A stretch of 64,000 bases of DNA from Ulva prolifera (lineage: Eukaryota > Chlorophyta > Ulvophyceae > Ulvales > Ulvaceae). This document shows, piece by piece, positions 1-11,770 of the stretch. The notes beneath the pieces are model-generated. The model was given only the letters and a program-made list of their open reading frames with translations, was not told where the DNA came from and made no database searches. The stretch spans positions 5,089,315 through 5,153,314 of the forward strand of contig CM041199.1 of assembly GCA_023078555.1 (NCBI GenBank), given 5' to 3'. Each line of letters starts with the position of its first letter. Position 1 is the stretch's first letter. Made by a program: the position numbers and the translations under genes.

Positions 1-1046
1 ATGTGTGCTACACAGCCATTGACAGAGTCATGGCTTTGCACACAACCTGTGAAAACGATCCCGCCGGCCGGGTTGCTTATGCAGCAAATCAGAAAGACAC
101 TGATTTGTCTGATTGTGCAACAGGCTTTCGACACGCACTGAACAACTGCAAATCACGAGTGGTCCACATACAGGCCAGATAGGAGGGCAACACAGAAGCG
201 GCACATCCATTTGCGTATCATTCACACACCTGCTCTGCAAGCAAGTCCCCTTCAACGAAGTCACAGAGAGCAGCATCCTTCTTCTCATCCGCCATCGCTT
301 GCAGTGCAAGCAGCTTCTGGAAGTTGAGCTTCTCAAGGCTGAGAGCCAGTTCCATTGCGTACAGAGCCTCACCCTTGTCATCGTTGGCAAACTCCAGCTC
401 TGGCGCAGCAAGGGGCTGTACGTCCACACAAGTATTCAGCATGTGGTGTGCTACTCGTGCATGTACTCCACAGGCACAAAGATCATGGGGCAATAGACTA
501 GTGCCAGGCACTAGCTCGCGACAAGACCCTTGCATGATGCGAGAGACGCGGTTTCATATGGGAAAAAAATATGCACAGGATATGCTTACAAAATGGAAAA
601 TTCAGGCAGTCCATGTTGATGGCACATACCTTCAGCTCAACACGGCCGCCACGCTTCACCTGGTAGTCCATCAGGAGTTGAGCATGCCCACGTTCCTCCT
701 CACTGGCATCAGCAAAGAACTTTGCGAACCCAGGAAGCCCAACATTGTCACGCGCAAAGTATGCGTGCAGAGCATGGTAAACGTAGGAGATGGTGTACTC
801 GATGTTGATCTGCTCGTTCACAGCTGCCTCGCATTCGGGTTGGTAGTCCACACGAGCGTATGACTCTGTGCCAGGAGCTTTTGTGACTGTCGACAGTTCG
901 TTCTGAACTTCAGAAAACGGCTGGAACACCATCCCGGTGACCTCTTGCGCGGCCCTTGAGCTCACGTTGCGCCGCTGCGCCAGCTTTGCCGGCGCAACGC
1001 GCGCTGTGCTCGAGGATTTCACTGTGTAGTTTGCTGCCATAGCCAT
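1..1046 (-). CDS. FER: Plastid ferritin (3' end missing)
   Basis: Iron-storage ferritin that oxidises Fe(II) and mineralises it inside a 24-mer shell, probably in the chloroplast. Two exons are clear: 1046-630 and 415-230, joined in phase 0 (donor GTATGT, acceptor ACAG). The first about 45 residues are rich in Ser, Ala and Arg and look like a transit peptide. The mature part shows the ferritin helices: [13 protein letters not shown] with the helix-A Glu, then [17 protein letters not shown] with the ferroxidase Glu pair and His, and [19 protein letters not shown] in helix C/D. The second exon ends GDLLAEQ at a GTGTGT donor. I could not recognise the last exon (helix E) in positions 1-229, so it probably lies off the left edge. 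An in-frame ATG at 1121 exists, but 1046 gives the more typical transit peptide. Family certain; 3' end unresolved. Confidence 0.9.
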
Positions 1047-1827
1047 TGAAAAGCTACTTGACGTCGTTTCGAAACTTTGTGTGGAAAAGACTGGACAAGT
1101 GGCCTGCAAAAACACATGCACCTGTGACGTGTGCCGGAATTGGCCCTGCGACCTGATTGGCTCACACTTATCAATGCTCGGTCACAGTCCCCGGTCGAGA
1201 TCACATAGGAAGTCTATGTGCAGCATAATGCAGCGTTTGCATTAGTCCACGTTTCAGCCCTGCCGTAAAAGGAAGATGCATGAACGGTGCAGAGAGCCAG
1301 TAGCTCCCTACAGGATCGCGAAACAACTACTGATGGACAGGAGTAGGTGACCAGCAACAATCGGTCTGATACGTTTTGCACGTGAATGAGGTTTGCGTGC
1401 AGCGGTGCCACACCGCAACGACGGCTTACAGTCTGCCTGTACGCCACGCGACTGGCAAAAGTGAAGAAAAGTGTGAGTATTTGCGGCGGTTTGTGCACTG
1501 TTCAATGCGAGACGGCATGGTCAGAAGAGGATAAGATAAGATGGCACTACGTACCGGTGTGTTCCTCTGATTATCGATGGCTTGGTCTCGAAGTGATGTT
1601 GACCGGGTGATAGTTTTGCCTGGAGGTAGGATGGACATGGACATCTACGCTGGTGCTGCTGGCTAAGAATGGTCGGCGGGTGGCCGGCACGCTCCGATCC
1701 TTCTACAGAGCATCGGAGCATGCGCAAGGCGTGCGCCATTTCTCGTTATATCGACGGCGGCCACCGCCATGATCTTTCTGACAACATAAGTCACTCCACG
1801 CGTAGCCACGTCGTTCTGCTGCACAAC

Positions 1828-1879
1828 TCGTCGGACTCGCAGGCATTCTGTTGCAACAGAATGCCTGCGAGTCCGACGA
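1828..1879. repeat. Perfect 52-bp palindrome
   Basis: Each 26-nt half is the exact reverse complement of the other, meeting at TTGCAA with no spacer. Pairing stops at once outside (C at 1827 against T at 1880). It lies outside any recognised gene. It could be a fold-back element, a small-RNA hairpin source or a replication artefact fixed in the genome. Confidence 0.9.
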
Positions 1880-2716
1880 TCTCGATTCAAAGGAGACTCT
1901 CCTGCAACCTTCACCGTTTTTCGCTGAAGTGGATGCTCGTTCCATGGGGAAACGTGGTGTCCGTACAGGCAAGCCACGTATTTGACTTTGACGAACGAGG
2001 TTGCATTCTGATTGCTGTAGATGTCTATGACAAGGGTCAGTTTCCAACATTTTCCAGGTCAGATCATGCGATGTGCAGGAGGTTGCTTGCTGGCACCTCT
2101 AGCTGCATTGTACTGCGCCACTGACGTAGTCCGGTTGCTCTGTACACCATATAATACAGAGCATGCCAAAGGTACAGTTGCGAAGTGATCGCCACATCGT
2201 CATGCTTCACATGTACATCGCAGACATGAGCACGGAAACGTCTCAACACGAGGGTGTATCTGAACTACACAGCAGACTAAAGGCAGCACCTACACGGAGA
2301 ACTCCTCGAAACCCACCAATATCCCCCACAAATGTCCTGACGTGTCAAGGATCGTTTTCTCCTCATGTACTTGGTGCTGTCTACTTCACCACCGAGACGC
2401 AGATTCGCCGAGCTGTTTTGGCACAGCAGTTCTCGTGTGCCGGCATGTGTCTCCCATACATGTGTCTTGCACAGACCTGCTTCCGGAGACTCCGACATGG
2501 TGTAAGCATGCACATATTGCAAGTTCTGCATGCTGTTCTGGCATTGCACAGTGACAGCTCTCACGTCAACGGATGCCGACCGACTCGTCTTGCAGTGCGT
2601 CAAGCCATCGCATGATGTAAAGCTGTATTCAGTAAACACATGTTGAAGAGTCGACCTTCTGCTTGCCGTTCATGGCTCAGCACTGACCAGGGGACCACAA
2701 AGTGTGTGTGTGTGGT

Positions 2717-2735
2717 GGGGGGGGGGGGGGGGGGG
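2717..2735. repeat. G homopolymer (about 19 nt)
   Basis: Uninterrupted G run in the spacer after ferritin. Its length may be imprecise, because such tracts are hard to sequence. Confidence 0.7.
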
Positions 2736-3826
2736 TGCATACATCACTGCTAGTTTGCAGGCAGATGTTACACATAACAGAAATCGGGGTTGTTCGCTCT
2801 CGCTGTGCCCACCTACATGCGAGAGCTGTGCCCACCTAGCTGTGCCCACCTACATGTATGCTGTAGTGAGTTGAAGCATTGCATTTACTCAGCCATATCC
2901 TCAAGACGACATTGACAACTGCGCGCCTCGAGCATCACACAAGCGCAGTCATAGCTCAGCTCGGACGGATGCAGCGCACCCCGTCCGCCCCTGCCCCCGG
3001 CGTCCACCCCGAGCACCTCTTATTCCCGGTATCGTCTGTGGCAACATCTGGATTGTGGTGTTGCCTGTGGCAACCTCTGACATGTGATGTCCACTGTGGG
3101 CTCATGTTTGATGGCCCTGCCCAGACACTGTCAAAAAACCTCAGCACAACACTGACAGGACTCAACTGACACCAACTGACAGGACACAGGACTTAACTGA
3201 CACTCCTGCCCATTTAAATGAGGTACTGCAAGTCACGCGAGTACATCACGACACAACGGCAGCACACACGATCGCTCAATGCCCGTACGCACTGTGATGC
3301 GCTCGAAGCGCCTGGAGGTAGCCGCGTCTCATGCTCCTAACCCGCACCGTTCAGCTCTGGCGATGTTGTCAGACGGACACACAACCAAAACATTGCTTGC
3401 ATTGCCGCACATCGCATGGGCGATTGTGCATCAAGGCACTCTCTTCCCATCTCACAACTGCGCCCTTCAAACCGAATGCATCAACGTGCGCTTCCAGAGC
3501 TGTGCGGCGGACATCTTTGGGGTGATCGCCCAGCCAAAAACATGCAAAATCTCCCCCTCGCATTCACCCTATCTATCAGTCGATCTCTCTCTCTCTCTCT
3601 CTCCCTCCGGTGTGAGAGAACAGCAGCCCAGAAGCCAAGACATTTAGAGCTGCAGCACCGGCCGAAGCCGGCAAAAGTACCAGGACTTGCCAGCACAGCG
3701 CCTTGAAGGAGCCAGCCCCTGCAGCTTCGACCGTGCAGAGCCGCCGTGCCGCGCCCGGCCATCTCAACCTCCCTCCCGGCATGCGCGCCGCAACCAGATG
3801 CGTGTCGCAACGGCGGCCGCAGCTCC

Positions 3827-4965
3827 TCAGACGTGTCCCGGCACCGGCCGCGCGAGACTGTCACCAAACTCCGCAACCGACATGCGCCGCTCCGGGTCGC
3901 AGTCAAGCAGGCCCGGCAGCAGGTCCGTCAGCCTGCCATGCTGCATGCTGTGCTGCGCGCGGCCCGCTTCAGTCCACGGCAGCGCGATCTCCCCGAACTC
4001 GCCCCTGCGGACCTGCACCCAGCGCGGTGATGTGTTTCTTTTAGACGGCGCCTCCGTGATGCGCCTGGGAATGAAGACGCTGCCTGGGAGGCCGGGCTGC
4101 AGTCCAGCCGTCCTACGGTATACGGCCAGAGTCGGCGTGGTTGAGGATGCGTGCGACGATTCCGCGGTGACGGCAACACATGGCCGGAGGCACCGCAATG
4201 CATGCGCAGAAGAAGAAGCGGTGCCGGGCCGCCGGCCCGGCCTCTGACCCACGCACGCTCTCGGCGGCAGGCTCCCAGCTGCGTCTATGCATAATCACAC
4301 AACCATAAGCCGCTTCATACGGCCACAGCGACAAGCATCCGCAAGAGCAGCCGTTCAGCGGACGGTGTTGCAGCGGAACGTGCATGCGTTGCCACCGCAG
4401 GCACGTCGCACCACATGTGCTCACAGCCCGCTGGGGCGGCACGCGCTCGCCGCGGCGACGGCACACCTTTTCCTGATCCAGCTCGAAGAACGCCCGCGCC
4501 TGCTCTGAGCCGAGCAGGCGGAAGATGGTGATGCCGAGGGACCATGCGTCATGCGCCGGCGCCGCGGTGATGTGCGCGCCCGCTGTGTCGATTGCCGCGA
4601 GGACCTCCGGCGCCGCGAAGTGCATGGTGCACGCGGGCCGCACGGCCGTGCCGGCCCGCGCCGACAGGCCACAGTCGATCAGCTTCCACTCGGCCACGCC
4701 GGCGCGGTGGACGCGGAGGAGGTTGTCCGGCTTGATGTCGCGGTGCACGAAGCCGCATGCATGCAGCTGGCGCAGGCACGTCGTGACCTCGATCAGCATC
4801 TGTAAACATATATACAATCATCTTCATCGGGGTGCGCTGTGGAATTGTGCGGCATACATTGACAGATAGGATGCACAGTTTTCCTGATCTGATCTGCGTT
4901 GGGGGGGGGGGGGGGGGGGGGGGGGGAGGGTTTCAATTCACGGCAGGGGGGATGATTTTTTTTGT

Positions 4966-5005
<40 letters not shown>

Positions 5006-8000
5006 GGGGGTTTTCTGTGAGATCGCGAGGAGTTTTCAGGGGGGGTGGGGGGGGGTTGGCGATTATGGGAGGTGAGCACAGTGGCAACACATGAGGGTAC
5101 CAGTGAAACGCCTTCTGCTTGAAGGCGACAACGGCGTGGTGTGTTAGCGCAGGTGCGGGCATCTGCATGGTTGCGCCGCACACAGAACTGTGGTGAGTTG
5201 CTGTCAAGCTGTAATCAGACAATTACAAGAACTCGGGCCATTGCATGGCAGAGCAACAGCACAAGCTACAGCACGTTGCCGTCATCAACACTGACAATGC
5301 TGCAATGTTGTGGTGACGGTGTGCTGCTGTGTGGCGCTGAGCTGGCGCGTCTGACCGGGCGAGGCGGCGCCTCGCGTAGTGTCTGCGTAGCGTGCATGCC
5401 ACGCTGCTGTGTGCTTCCTGCGTTCTCGTGTGCGAGTGTGAGCCGACGAAGGAGCAAATGACAAGTGGAGGTGTCGCAAACGGTGTCGCAAAAGAGGCGC
5501 AAAAGAGGCGGCCTGTGCGGCGCGTGCGCTGCCACCTGCCCGTCCACCTTTGTCCTTGTAACACCGAGGCAAGCGCATACAACTTCAGGCGGTGGGGGGG
5601 GGGGGGTTTACCACGAGGGTTTCGACAGGGTTGCGGATGTGCTCCTGGAAACAGTCAGACAGGGAGACACCCTTCTGCATCACGATGAACGGCCGCGCAA
5701 GCACCGCGTGCGCCGCCGCCTCCGCGTCGCTGCGCAGCAGCTCCTGCTCCCGCCGCACAACCTCCTCGCTGCTGTGCAGTCCGCTGTCGTGCTGGCCCTG
5801 CGGCCCCTGTAGCCACAGCACGCGGCTCCGTCAGCCATGGAGTCGCAGCCGCCCATCGCTGTCGGCTGGTACACGCTGCAGGGCGCTATGTATGCGGTCT
5901 GTAGTGCGTAGCTGAGATCGGCCGTATGCATGCGGCGGGGGCATGCTGCAGCGCAGGGAGAGGGCCGGGTGCGAGCACGCATATGGCCACAACGACAGGG
6001 TTCCGGAGAGCACTGTGTGGATGCATGAGTGCAGCGGGCAGAGTGCGCAGCGACACAGGCTTCGAAATGTCCTAAGCGGCCTGGGCTGGCACGGCATGCA
6101 TGGGGTGCATGCATGAGAGACACGGGCAGCCAAACTCGTACATAGGCAAACTCGGACATAGGCGTCAATGACAGCTGAAGGGCCATGCATGGGACGTACG
6201 CATATGGACAGGGGCCGCACCAGGAAGCTGCTCTCATACATGATCGGCATGTACTAACTGAGGTAGAAAGTTCACTGGTTGATGCTGTATTACATGAACA
6301 TCACGGACCGGCATAACATGTTTCGGCCTTGCCAAAGGGCCTCATCAGACGCCTACGTGAGTCAAGCAACCAACACCAAACCAGCTCGCAAGTTCCCTAA
6401 TATTCAATCCTCTAGAGCGAGACCGACCGAGACTGGAAGAGACGTCCAGAGCCCAGAAAACATGACACGGCATCTCATACATGATCGGCATGGACAAGAT
6501 GCATGCATGGGAGGCATGCATATGGACGGGGGCCGCACCAGGTAGCCGAACTCGTACATGGTCGGCATGAAGGCATTGAGGTCGGCGTTGCGGAACACCT
6601 TGAGCTCCTCCACAAAGGCGGTGGCCCGCGCAAAGATCTTCATCGCGCGTGCCTCCGCCAGCTGCGGGGGGGCCCCGCCGGCGGCAGCGCCCAGCGGCGG
6701 TGCGGGGCCCTGCAGCCGCTGCAGCACAAACACGACGACGCCCTGGCCTGCACTGCCACGCCGGTATGCCGATCCCACATCGCATTGCTATGCCGTCCAC
6801 GGGCAGAGGTGCCTGCCCATACGTTAGAATAGTGGGTGTTCTGGTTACTACTCTTGGGGCGCCAGCGATCAATCTGGTGCTGTAATCCATGCTGAGACAC
6901 GAATTGCTTATTGCAGGTGGGAGAGTGTAAAGTGCCGAGCCGGGGCACTCGTGCAGCCGCCCTCCTGGCTGTCTCGCATCAACCGCTGCTGGATCATCGA
7001 TTCGCCGCGTTCACCAAGCTACCGCAGGACTTTCCATGAACAGCCCCGTGCAACGGCGGACTGCTGATCCTGCCGGGCGCCGCAGGCCGCACACACACAT
7101 GCATACGTCCCGTACACCTCGGCCGAGGAGCTCACGGTGGCGCCACGCAGGATCCGCGCAATCGCACACGGCCAGCCGTATCACGCAGCACACAGCACGC
7201 AGCACACGCACCTCCTCGGCGCAACCCTTCGCCGGCCCACGCGTAGCCGTGCAGCCCTGTGCTGCAGTCCCGGGGGAGCTTCTGGAGCTCGACCAGGACA
7301 TCGGCGACGGTGGGGCCGCCAGGGGGGGGCGCAGGCGCGTGCGTCGGCGCGGCCGTGTTGATCTGCTGCTCGAGCGCCGGCAGCTGCTCGGTGATCGCCG
7401 CGGTGATGTGGGACTGCGGCGGAGGTGGTTCGTGCTCGCTGCGCTGCGCGGTGCCTGCACTTCAAACCAAAGTTTACACAAAACAAAGCAAGCGTGGACG
7501 TATGGATACCCCACTTTCACACTTGGACGGGGAAAGGGCGGGGGGGGTTCATGGGGTTCAGAAGAGGGGGCTGGCGAGTGAGGAGCTTGACCTACCATTC
7601 TTGTCAGCACATGCATGCTTTGCGAAAGTGAGGAGGGGTGCAGCACCCAGCGACTGGCCAAGAAACATCAATCACCCACTGACGATAGACTGTGCCACAT
7701 GCGTGTGATCGCATCACATTGGCGCCGAACCGTGCAGGCGGCAGCCGCGCCGCTCGTGCATGTGTGCATACAACGTGCTGTGCGTGCTGTGCATGCTGCG
7801 CAGTGCATGGAGTGGTGCGCACCACGGTCCACGTCTGCCGTGTCCATCTGCCGATGCATGACGCTGGGGAGCGGCTGCTCTGATGGGAACGAGTCCGACT
7901 GGGGGAAATGGACGAGATGCTTGTGCACCACATGCGGCGCGGAGTCAGGCTGTGGGGAGGTGGCCGGGGGCGCCGCCTTGCTGTCGCTGCTGGAGCTGGC

Positions 8001-10957
8001 GGACCTGGGGGTGGGGCGGATCCCCGAGGATGCGATGGAGGGCCCGGACGTGAGCCGCTTCTGGCCGGTGCTGGCGGCAGTTTGGGACGTCTGCCCAAGC
8101 TCCTGCAAGCATCGGTGGTGTGCGTTGGGGGGCCATCTGCGCTGCAGGTGCTCGCGCATTGGTGGCGTTTGCGCGGTGGGGGACCGTTAGCGGTACAAAT
8201 AGACCCAAAGTCAGCAGGGCCTCTATGCCGCCGGGGGGGACGACTGAGAATTTGGGGACATGGAGCATCAGAGGTTTGTGGACGTGCACAACAGGACGGC
8301 ATGAAAACGCCATCATGCAGCCACAGGCATGGTGTGGTCGCTCCCAGTGTGCGCAGTCAGCTGGATGGCAGCGTGGCTACAGGGGTGATACACACAGGGA
8401 GTCACTCACGGCACAATGGCTGTGCCGTACTCACGCTCGCAGCAAGCTCTGGCAGCGACCAGCCACATGCGATGCTGCAAGCACTGCCGCTGAGAATGCG
8501 AGCACAGCGACAGGCAGGGCTCGCCAGGCGCCACCACCGTTGCCCCACAGAACACCCAGAAAACCCCCCATTTTCTGGGTCTGACAGAGGCACCACCAGC
8601 CGTCGGGCTCCATCGCAGCGCGCCGCGATCGGGCCCGTGCATTCGGGAGGCGCACCTCTGGCACACCGTCGCTCCTCCCTGCACTGTGCGACCTCTTCCA
8701 CTTCTGCGCAGCATAGCACAGCACGGCACACACGAGCAGCACCGCCAGCGTGATCACCACGGCAAGTGCCGGCGTGGACAGCGCGGGGCCCCCGCCGCCT
8801 GCCGGGGGCGGCCCCGCGAGCTCCTGCACACAGCACACAGCATGGGCTTGCAAGGTGACACTCTGCGACAGGGAGAGCCAGGGGGGGGGATGGGGGGAGT
8901 GTTTTTGTGTGGCATGCGGTGGTCAATCACTAGTGCCCTGCTCTGATGGTGCGTGCCGCACGATGGATGCAGCACCGATGGCGGATCGATTGATTCTAAT
9001 AATGCACAGCTGCACGTGAGCATCGAAGACGGCAGATGGGGGTGACTAGAGGGGCGCTTTCATGCGCTGTCAGCCGAGAAAACGACGAATCAAACAACGA
9101 TTAGTGCAGCCGGAACCGGCGATTTCGCTAAACGTGATTGCAACGCTGCGCCGCTGCTTCAAGCGTGGTCTTCCGCAGCCAGTGCAGCGCCCCAGCGCTG
9201 CGCAGCACGCAGCACAGCACGAAGCACGGGCCGAGGCGCGCCTGCTGCAGCGCCACAAACTCCTCCGCCTGGCCCATGGCCTGGAGCTCCTCGCCGGCGT
9301 CCGCGACCGCGCGGGGCTCAAGCGGCTCCCACCGCCCGGACACAACCTGCAGCTGCGGCGCCGCAAACACGGCCGACTCCTCCGGCGGCGCCACCACGAC
9401 CTCGTTCTCTGAGAACGCGGCATCGACGGTGGAGTCGAGGAGGAGCACGTCGGCGCGGCGCACGAGCAGCGCGGCGGGTGCGAGGCCGCGGCGCGCGGGG
9501 CCGGAGGAGGGGAGGGCGATGTTGCGCACCGGGCGGCCGGCGAGCGTGCAGCCGGCGAACGTGGCCGGGGCGGCGACGGCGACAGGCGCGAGGCTCGCGG
9601 TGATGTTGGTGACGGCGACGTCTGCATGTGGGGCGATGTGTTACACGGCCAAAGTCGGAGTGGCCGGTAGCACCGCCAGGGCAACGAACGACGTCTGCAT
9701 GTGGGCGGTGTGCGTGAGGTGTGTTGTGGTGCGGTGCAGTGGGGGGGATCGGCGTGGCGTTTGCGCCGCTGGTGGCCGCGGGCAGCGGCTGTGGGGGCCT
9801 GCGCCGTGCTGTGTTACACAGACACCGCCGGAGGGGCAGGCTGCACCGCCAGGACAACGAGGAAGCACACAAACAACCCAAAGCACACGCGCCAGGCAGA
9901 GCGACAGCCACCGCGGATCCGACCTAACCCAGGGCCTGCGCCATGCTGTGCGACGTGTCGGGGTGTTGACAGCACCGGTAAGCGTAGCACAGTTGCAGAG
10001 GCGGGCAGTGGTGCAGGTGGAACTGTGTGCGGTCCGCCTGCATGTGTGTGGATATCGGCATATGTGGTCCCGTTAACTCGGAGTTGTCAATGTCCAATAG
10101 GATACGGCTCAGTAAATTTAGATTTACTTTACTTTTACACGCGATGAGGCTGTGGCTATGGGCCAACATTCACATGTGTATGCACACATGACAAGAGCAG
10201 CAGCTTCAGGACCCCGCACTGCCTCCAACTCAGGACCAGGTCGCGGGAAGCCATGGGGATGCTGCAGAGGAGGCGGGCACGGGTGGGGGGCAAGTTGGCG
10301 AGACGGGCTTGGCAGCCACTGAGGCCGCTGCGACGCACTCTGAAAGAATGCCTTGGTGGCACCGCTGTCCACGGCAATGGCGCGCACCAAAGGCTGCACC
10401 TCGCCGTCAGGCCCGTGCCAGCCTACGACTTGCGAATCTGTCATAAACAAGGATCCTGTCGTGACGACAAGTATGTCTGATGCTTTCCTTCTGGTCAACG
10501 GTGGCCCGTGGACGAGGATGAGCTTGTCGAGCCACAACAAGTCTGAGCTGGTGGCCATGAATGATGACCGCAAGTAGATGATGCACGCTCCAGGAGCGCG
10601 CTGGAGGCCTGGAGCAGCTGCGGAGACGTTTGCTGCAAGCGAGCCTGACGGGTTGGCCGAGCAGTCTCCCTGCGCGCGCACTCTTGCATCAGTCCGTGGC
10701 AGACAGCCGCATGCGGAGAGTGCCGCGAAAACCATACGAAGAACAGATTAGCTGGCAACAGCAGCAAAGCCGCAGCGCACATAGATTCTTCTACTGCTCT
10801 GCGACACCGTCAGCAATGGTGGCAGCGAGTCTCCTGCCCCGGCACTGAAGTCAATATGCGAGCTGATCTGTATGTCCTGAGCTCCATTGTTGATGGCATC
10901 GATTAATTGCTGAGAGGTGCTCACGATTTCCGGCATTGATCTGATTTCCGACGAGCG
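3827..10957 (-). CDS. Receptor-like protein kinase with beta-helix-like ectodomain
   Basis: Single-pass membrane kinase of about 833 aa. Exons: 10957 (or ATG 10936)-10781, 10669-10339, 9621-about 9221, 8823-8656, 8102-7823, 7454-7212, 6747-6539, 5806-5612, 4799-4467, 4012-3827; phases agree throughout. The first three encode an ectodomain opening with IVSTSQQLIDAINNG, as in pectate-lyase-like beta-helices. The fourth holds the membrane span (ALAVVITLAVLLVCAVLCY), followed by a Ser/Pro-rich juxtamembrane stretch. The kinase lobe shows a Gly loop (GGQGVVVFV), beta-3 AMKIF, helix-C VEELKVF, the catalytic loop VHRDIKPDN, LIDCG in place of DFG, AAPEV and DAWSLGITIF. Kinase activity is therefore plausible. 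A signal peptide is not visible and may sit on an unfound upstream exon. The end of exon 3 is the least certain junction. It is a paralogue of, and divergent from, the gene at 11.8-17.6 kb. Ligand and substrate unknown. Confidence 0.8.
4901..5003. repeat. Paired long G-tracts in a kinase-gene intron
   Basis: G runs at 4901-4926 and 4969-5003 (26 and about 35 nt), with further G-rich sequence to 5056, inside the intron 4800-5611 of the minus-strand kinase gene. On the sense strand they are C-tracts. Confidence 0.75.
6201..6569 (-). repeat. Tandemly copied exon end in kinase gene
   Basis: The last part of the exon ending at 6539, plus the start of its intron (6519-6569), is repeated at 6201-6251 with about 43 of 51 positions alike; a shorter third piece lies at 6474-6492. 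The copy still reads MPIMYESSFL followed by a GTGCGG donor, against MPTMYEFGYL and GTGCGG in the exon. The copies lie within the intron 5807-6538. Confidence 0.7.
6317..6350 (+). repeat. Dispersed repeat B, copy 1
   Basis: 34 nt that match 58537-58570 (opposite orientation) at 33 positions. Weaker likeness extends on the 5' side to about 6273 (shared ACTGGTTG). It lies in an intron of the kinase gene; the partner lies in an intron of sucrose-phosphate synthase. Confidence 0.75.
10059..10136 (+). repeat. Dispersed repeat A, copy 1
   Basis: Begins CATATGTGGTCCCGTTA and contains ATACGGCTCAGTAAATT. A diverged copy in the same orientation is at 59347-59428. It lies in the intron 9622-10338 of the minus-strand kinase gene. 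Its AT-rich makeup differs from the surroundings, which suggests a mobile-element fragment. Confidence 0.75.
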
Positions 10958-11770
10958 CTAACAGGGAACAGCACTTCCAGTGGCTGGCGAGCAGCTTTGC
11001 TTGCTTCTCAGCAACAGAAAGACACTAAGAACGAATATCTGAATCTCTAGGCTGGAAACGGGGGTTTGCGATGCCTCCGCGTCGCATCATGTCTGCTGCA
11101 GTTGATAGACGCTGGCGATGCGACACAATGCTCCAGCATTTACAGCTCTCGTCACCTAGTGCAGCCTCATCTGCTGCAACGAAGATGGAACGAGCTATTG
11201 CATGGACCGAGGAAACAGGCGCCAGCGATGGACTATGCACGACGTAGCAGCGTGCAGAATTTTGGGACGACCTGGACGCGGGTGCTTTCAGCAAGCATCA
11301 CTTTGTCGTCGTACTGGCAGCCACGAACATTTCTGCATGATGTTCTTCCGTGGTCAGGCTCGATCCTATACCTCGCGAGCGCAAGCTTTCGTCACAGTGC
11401 GCTGCATCGACGCGGTTTCTGCCACGGTGTACCGACTCATGGAGCTTCTCGTCGTAAAGGCTGGTCGGTGTCGCAGCCGTTTGCATGACAAGATCATCGA
11501 CAATATGGCATCATTCAAGAGTTGTCAGGCAATGTTGCAAAGTTCAATTCATGAAGAGCGGAATACAGTCAGCCCTGTCACTGCTGCGCGGCGTGAAATG
11601 ATGGATAAGTGACAGGTTGCTCATAAATGAATCTTCCCGTCATTCTAGTGAGCTCCGCAGGTGCTGTACCGCGACGAGTGATCACTGTCGGGTCGCGCTG
11701 TTCAACCTCCCGCCAACAGGCCTGCGCGTTCCTTCACGTCGTCGCAGCGACTTGACAGAGGGCCGCAAAG
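10958..11770. promoter_or_regulatory. Shared region between two divergent kinase paralogues
   Basis: About 0.8 kb (1.2 kb if the plus-strand gene starts at 12119) separates the head-to-head genes. No coding frame with family likeness is seen. It must hold both 5' UTRs and promoters, and possibly the unfound signal-peptide exon of the minus-strand gene. No TATA-like element stood out. Confidence 0.5.

Larger units (their letters stand above)
1047..3826. other. Spacer without a recognisable gene
   Basis: Open frames on both strands are short and overlap one another, and none shows a conserved motif or a sensible exon chain. It holds the 5' flank of the ferritin gene, a 52-bp perfect palindrome (1828-1879), a 19-nt G-tract, a short GTGCCCACCTACATG-type tandem near 2806-2853, a CT microsatellite near 3583-3606 and, at its right end, the presumed 3' UTR of the receptor kinase. 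Confidence 0.6.

Noticed and set aside
1214..2639. Many overlapping frames of 60-150 codons on both strands after ferritin
   Set aside because: No family likeness, no consistent exon chain, and frames on opposite strands mirror each other.
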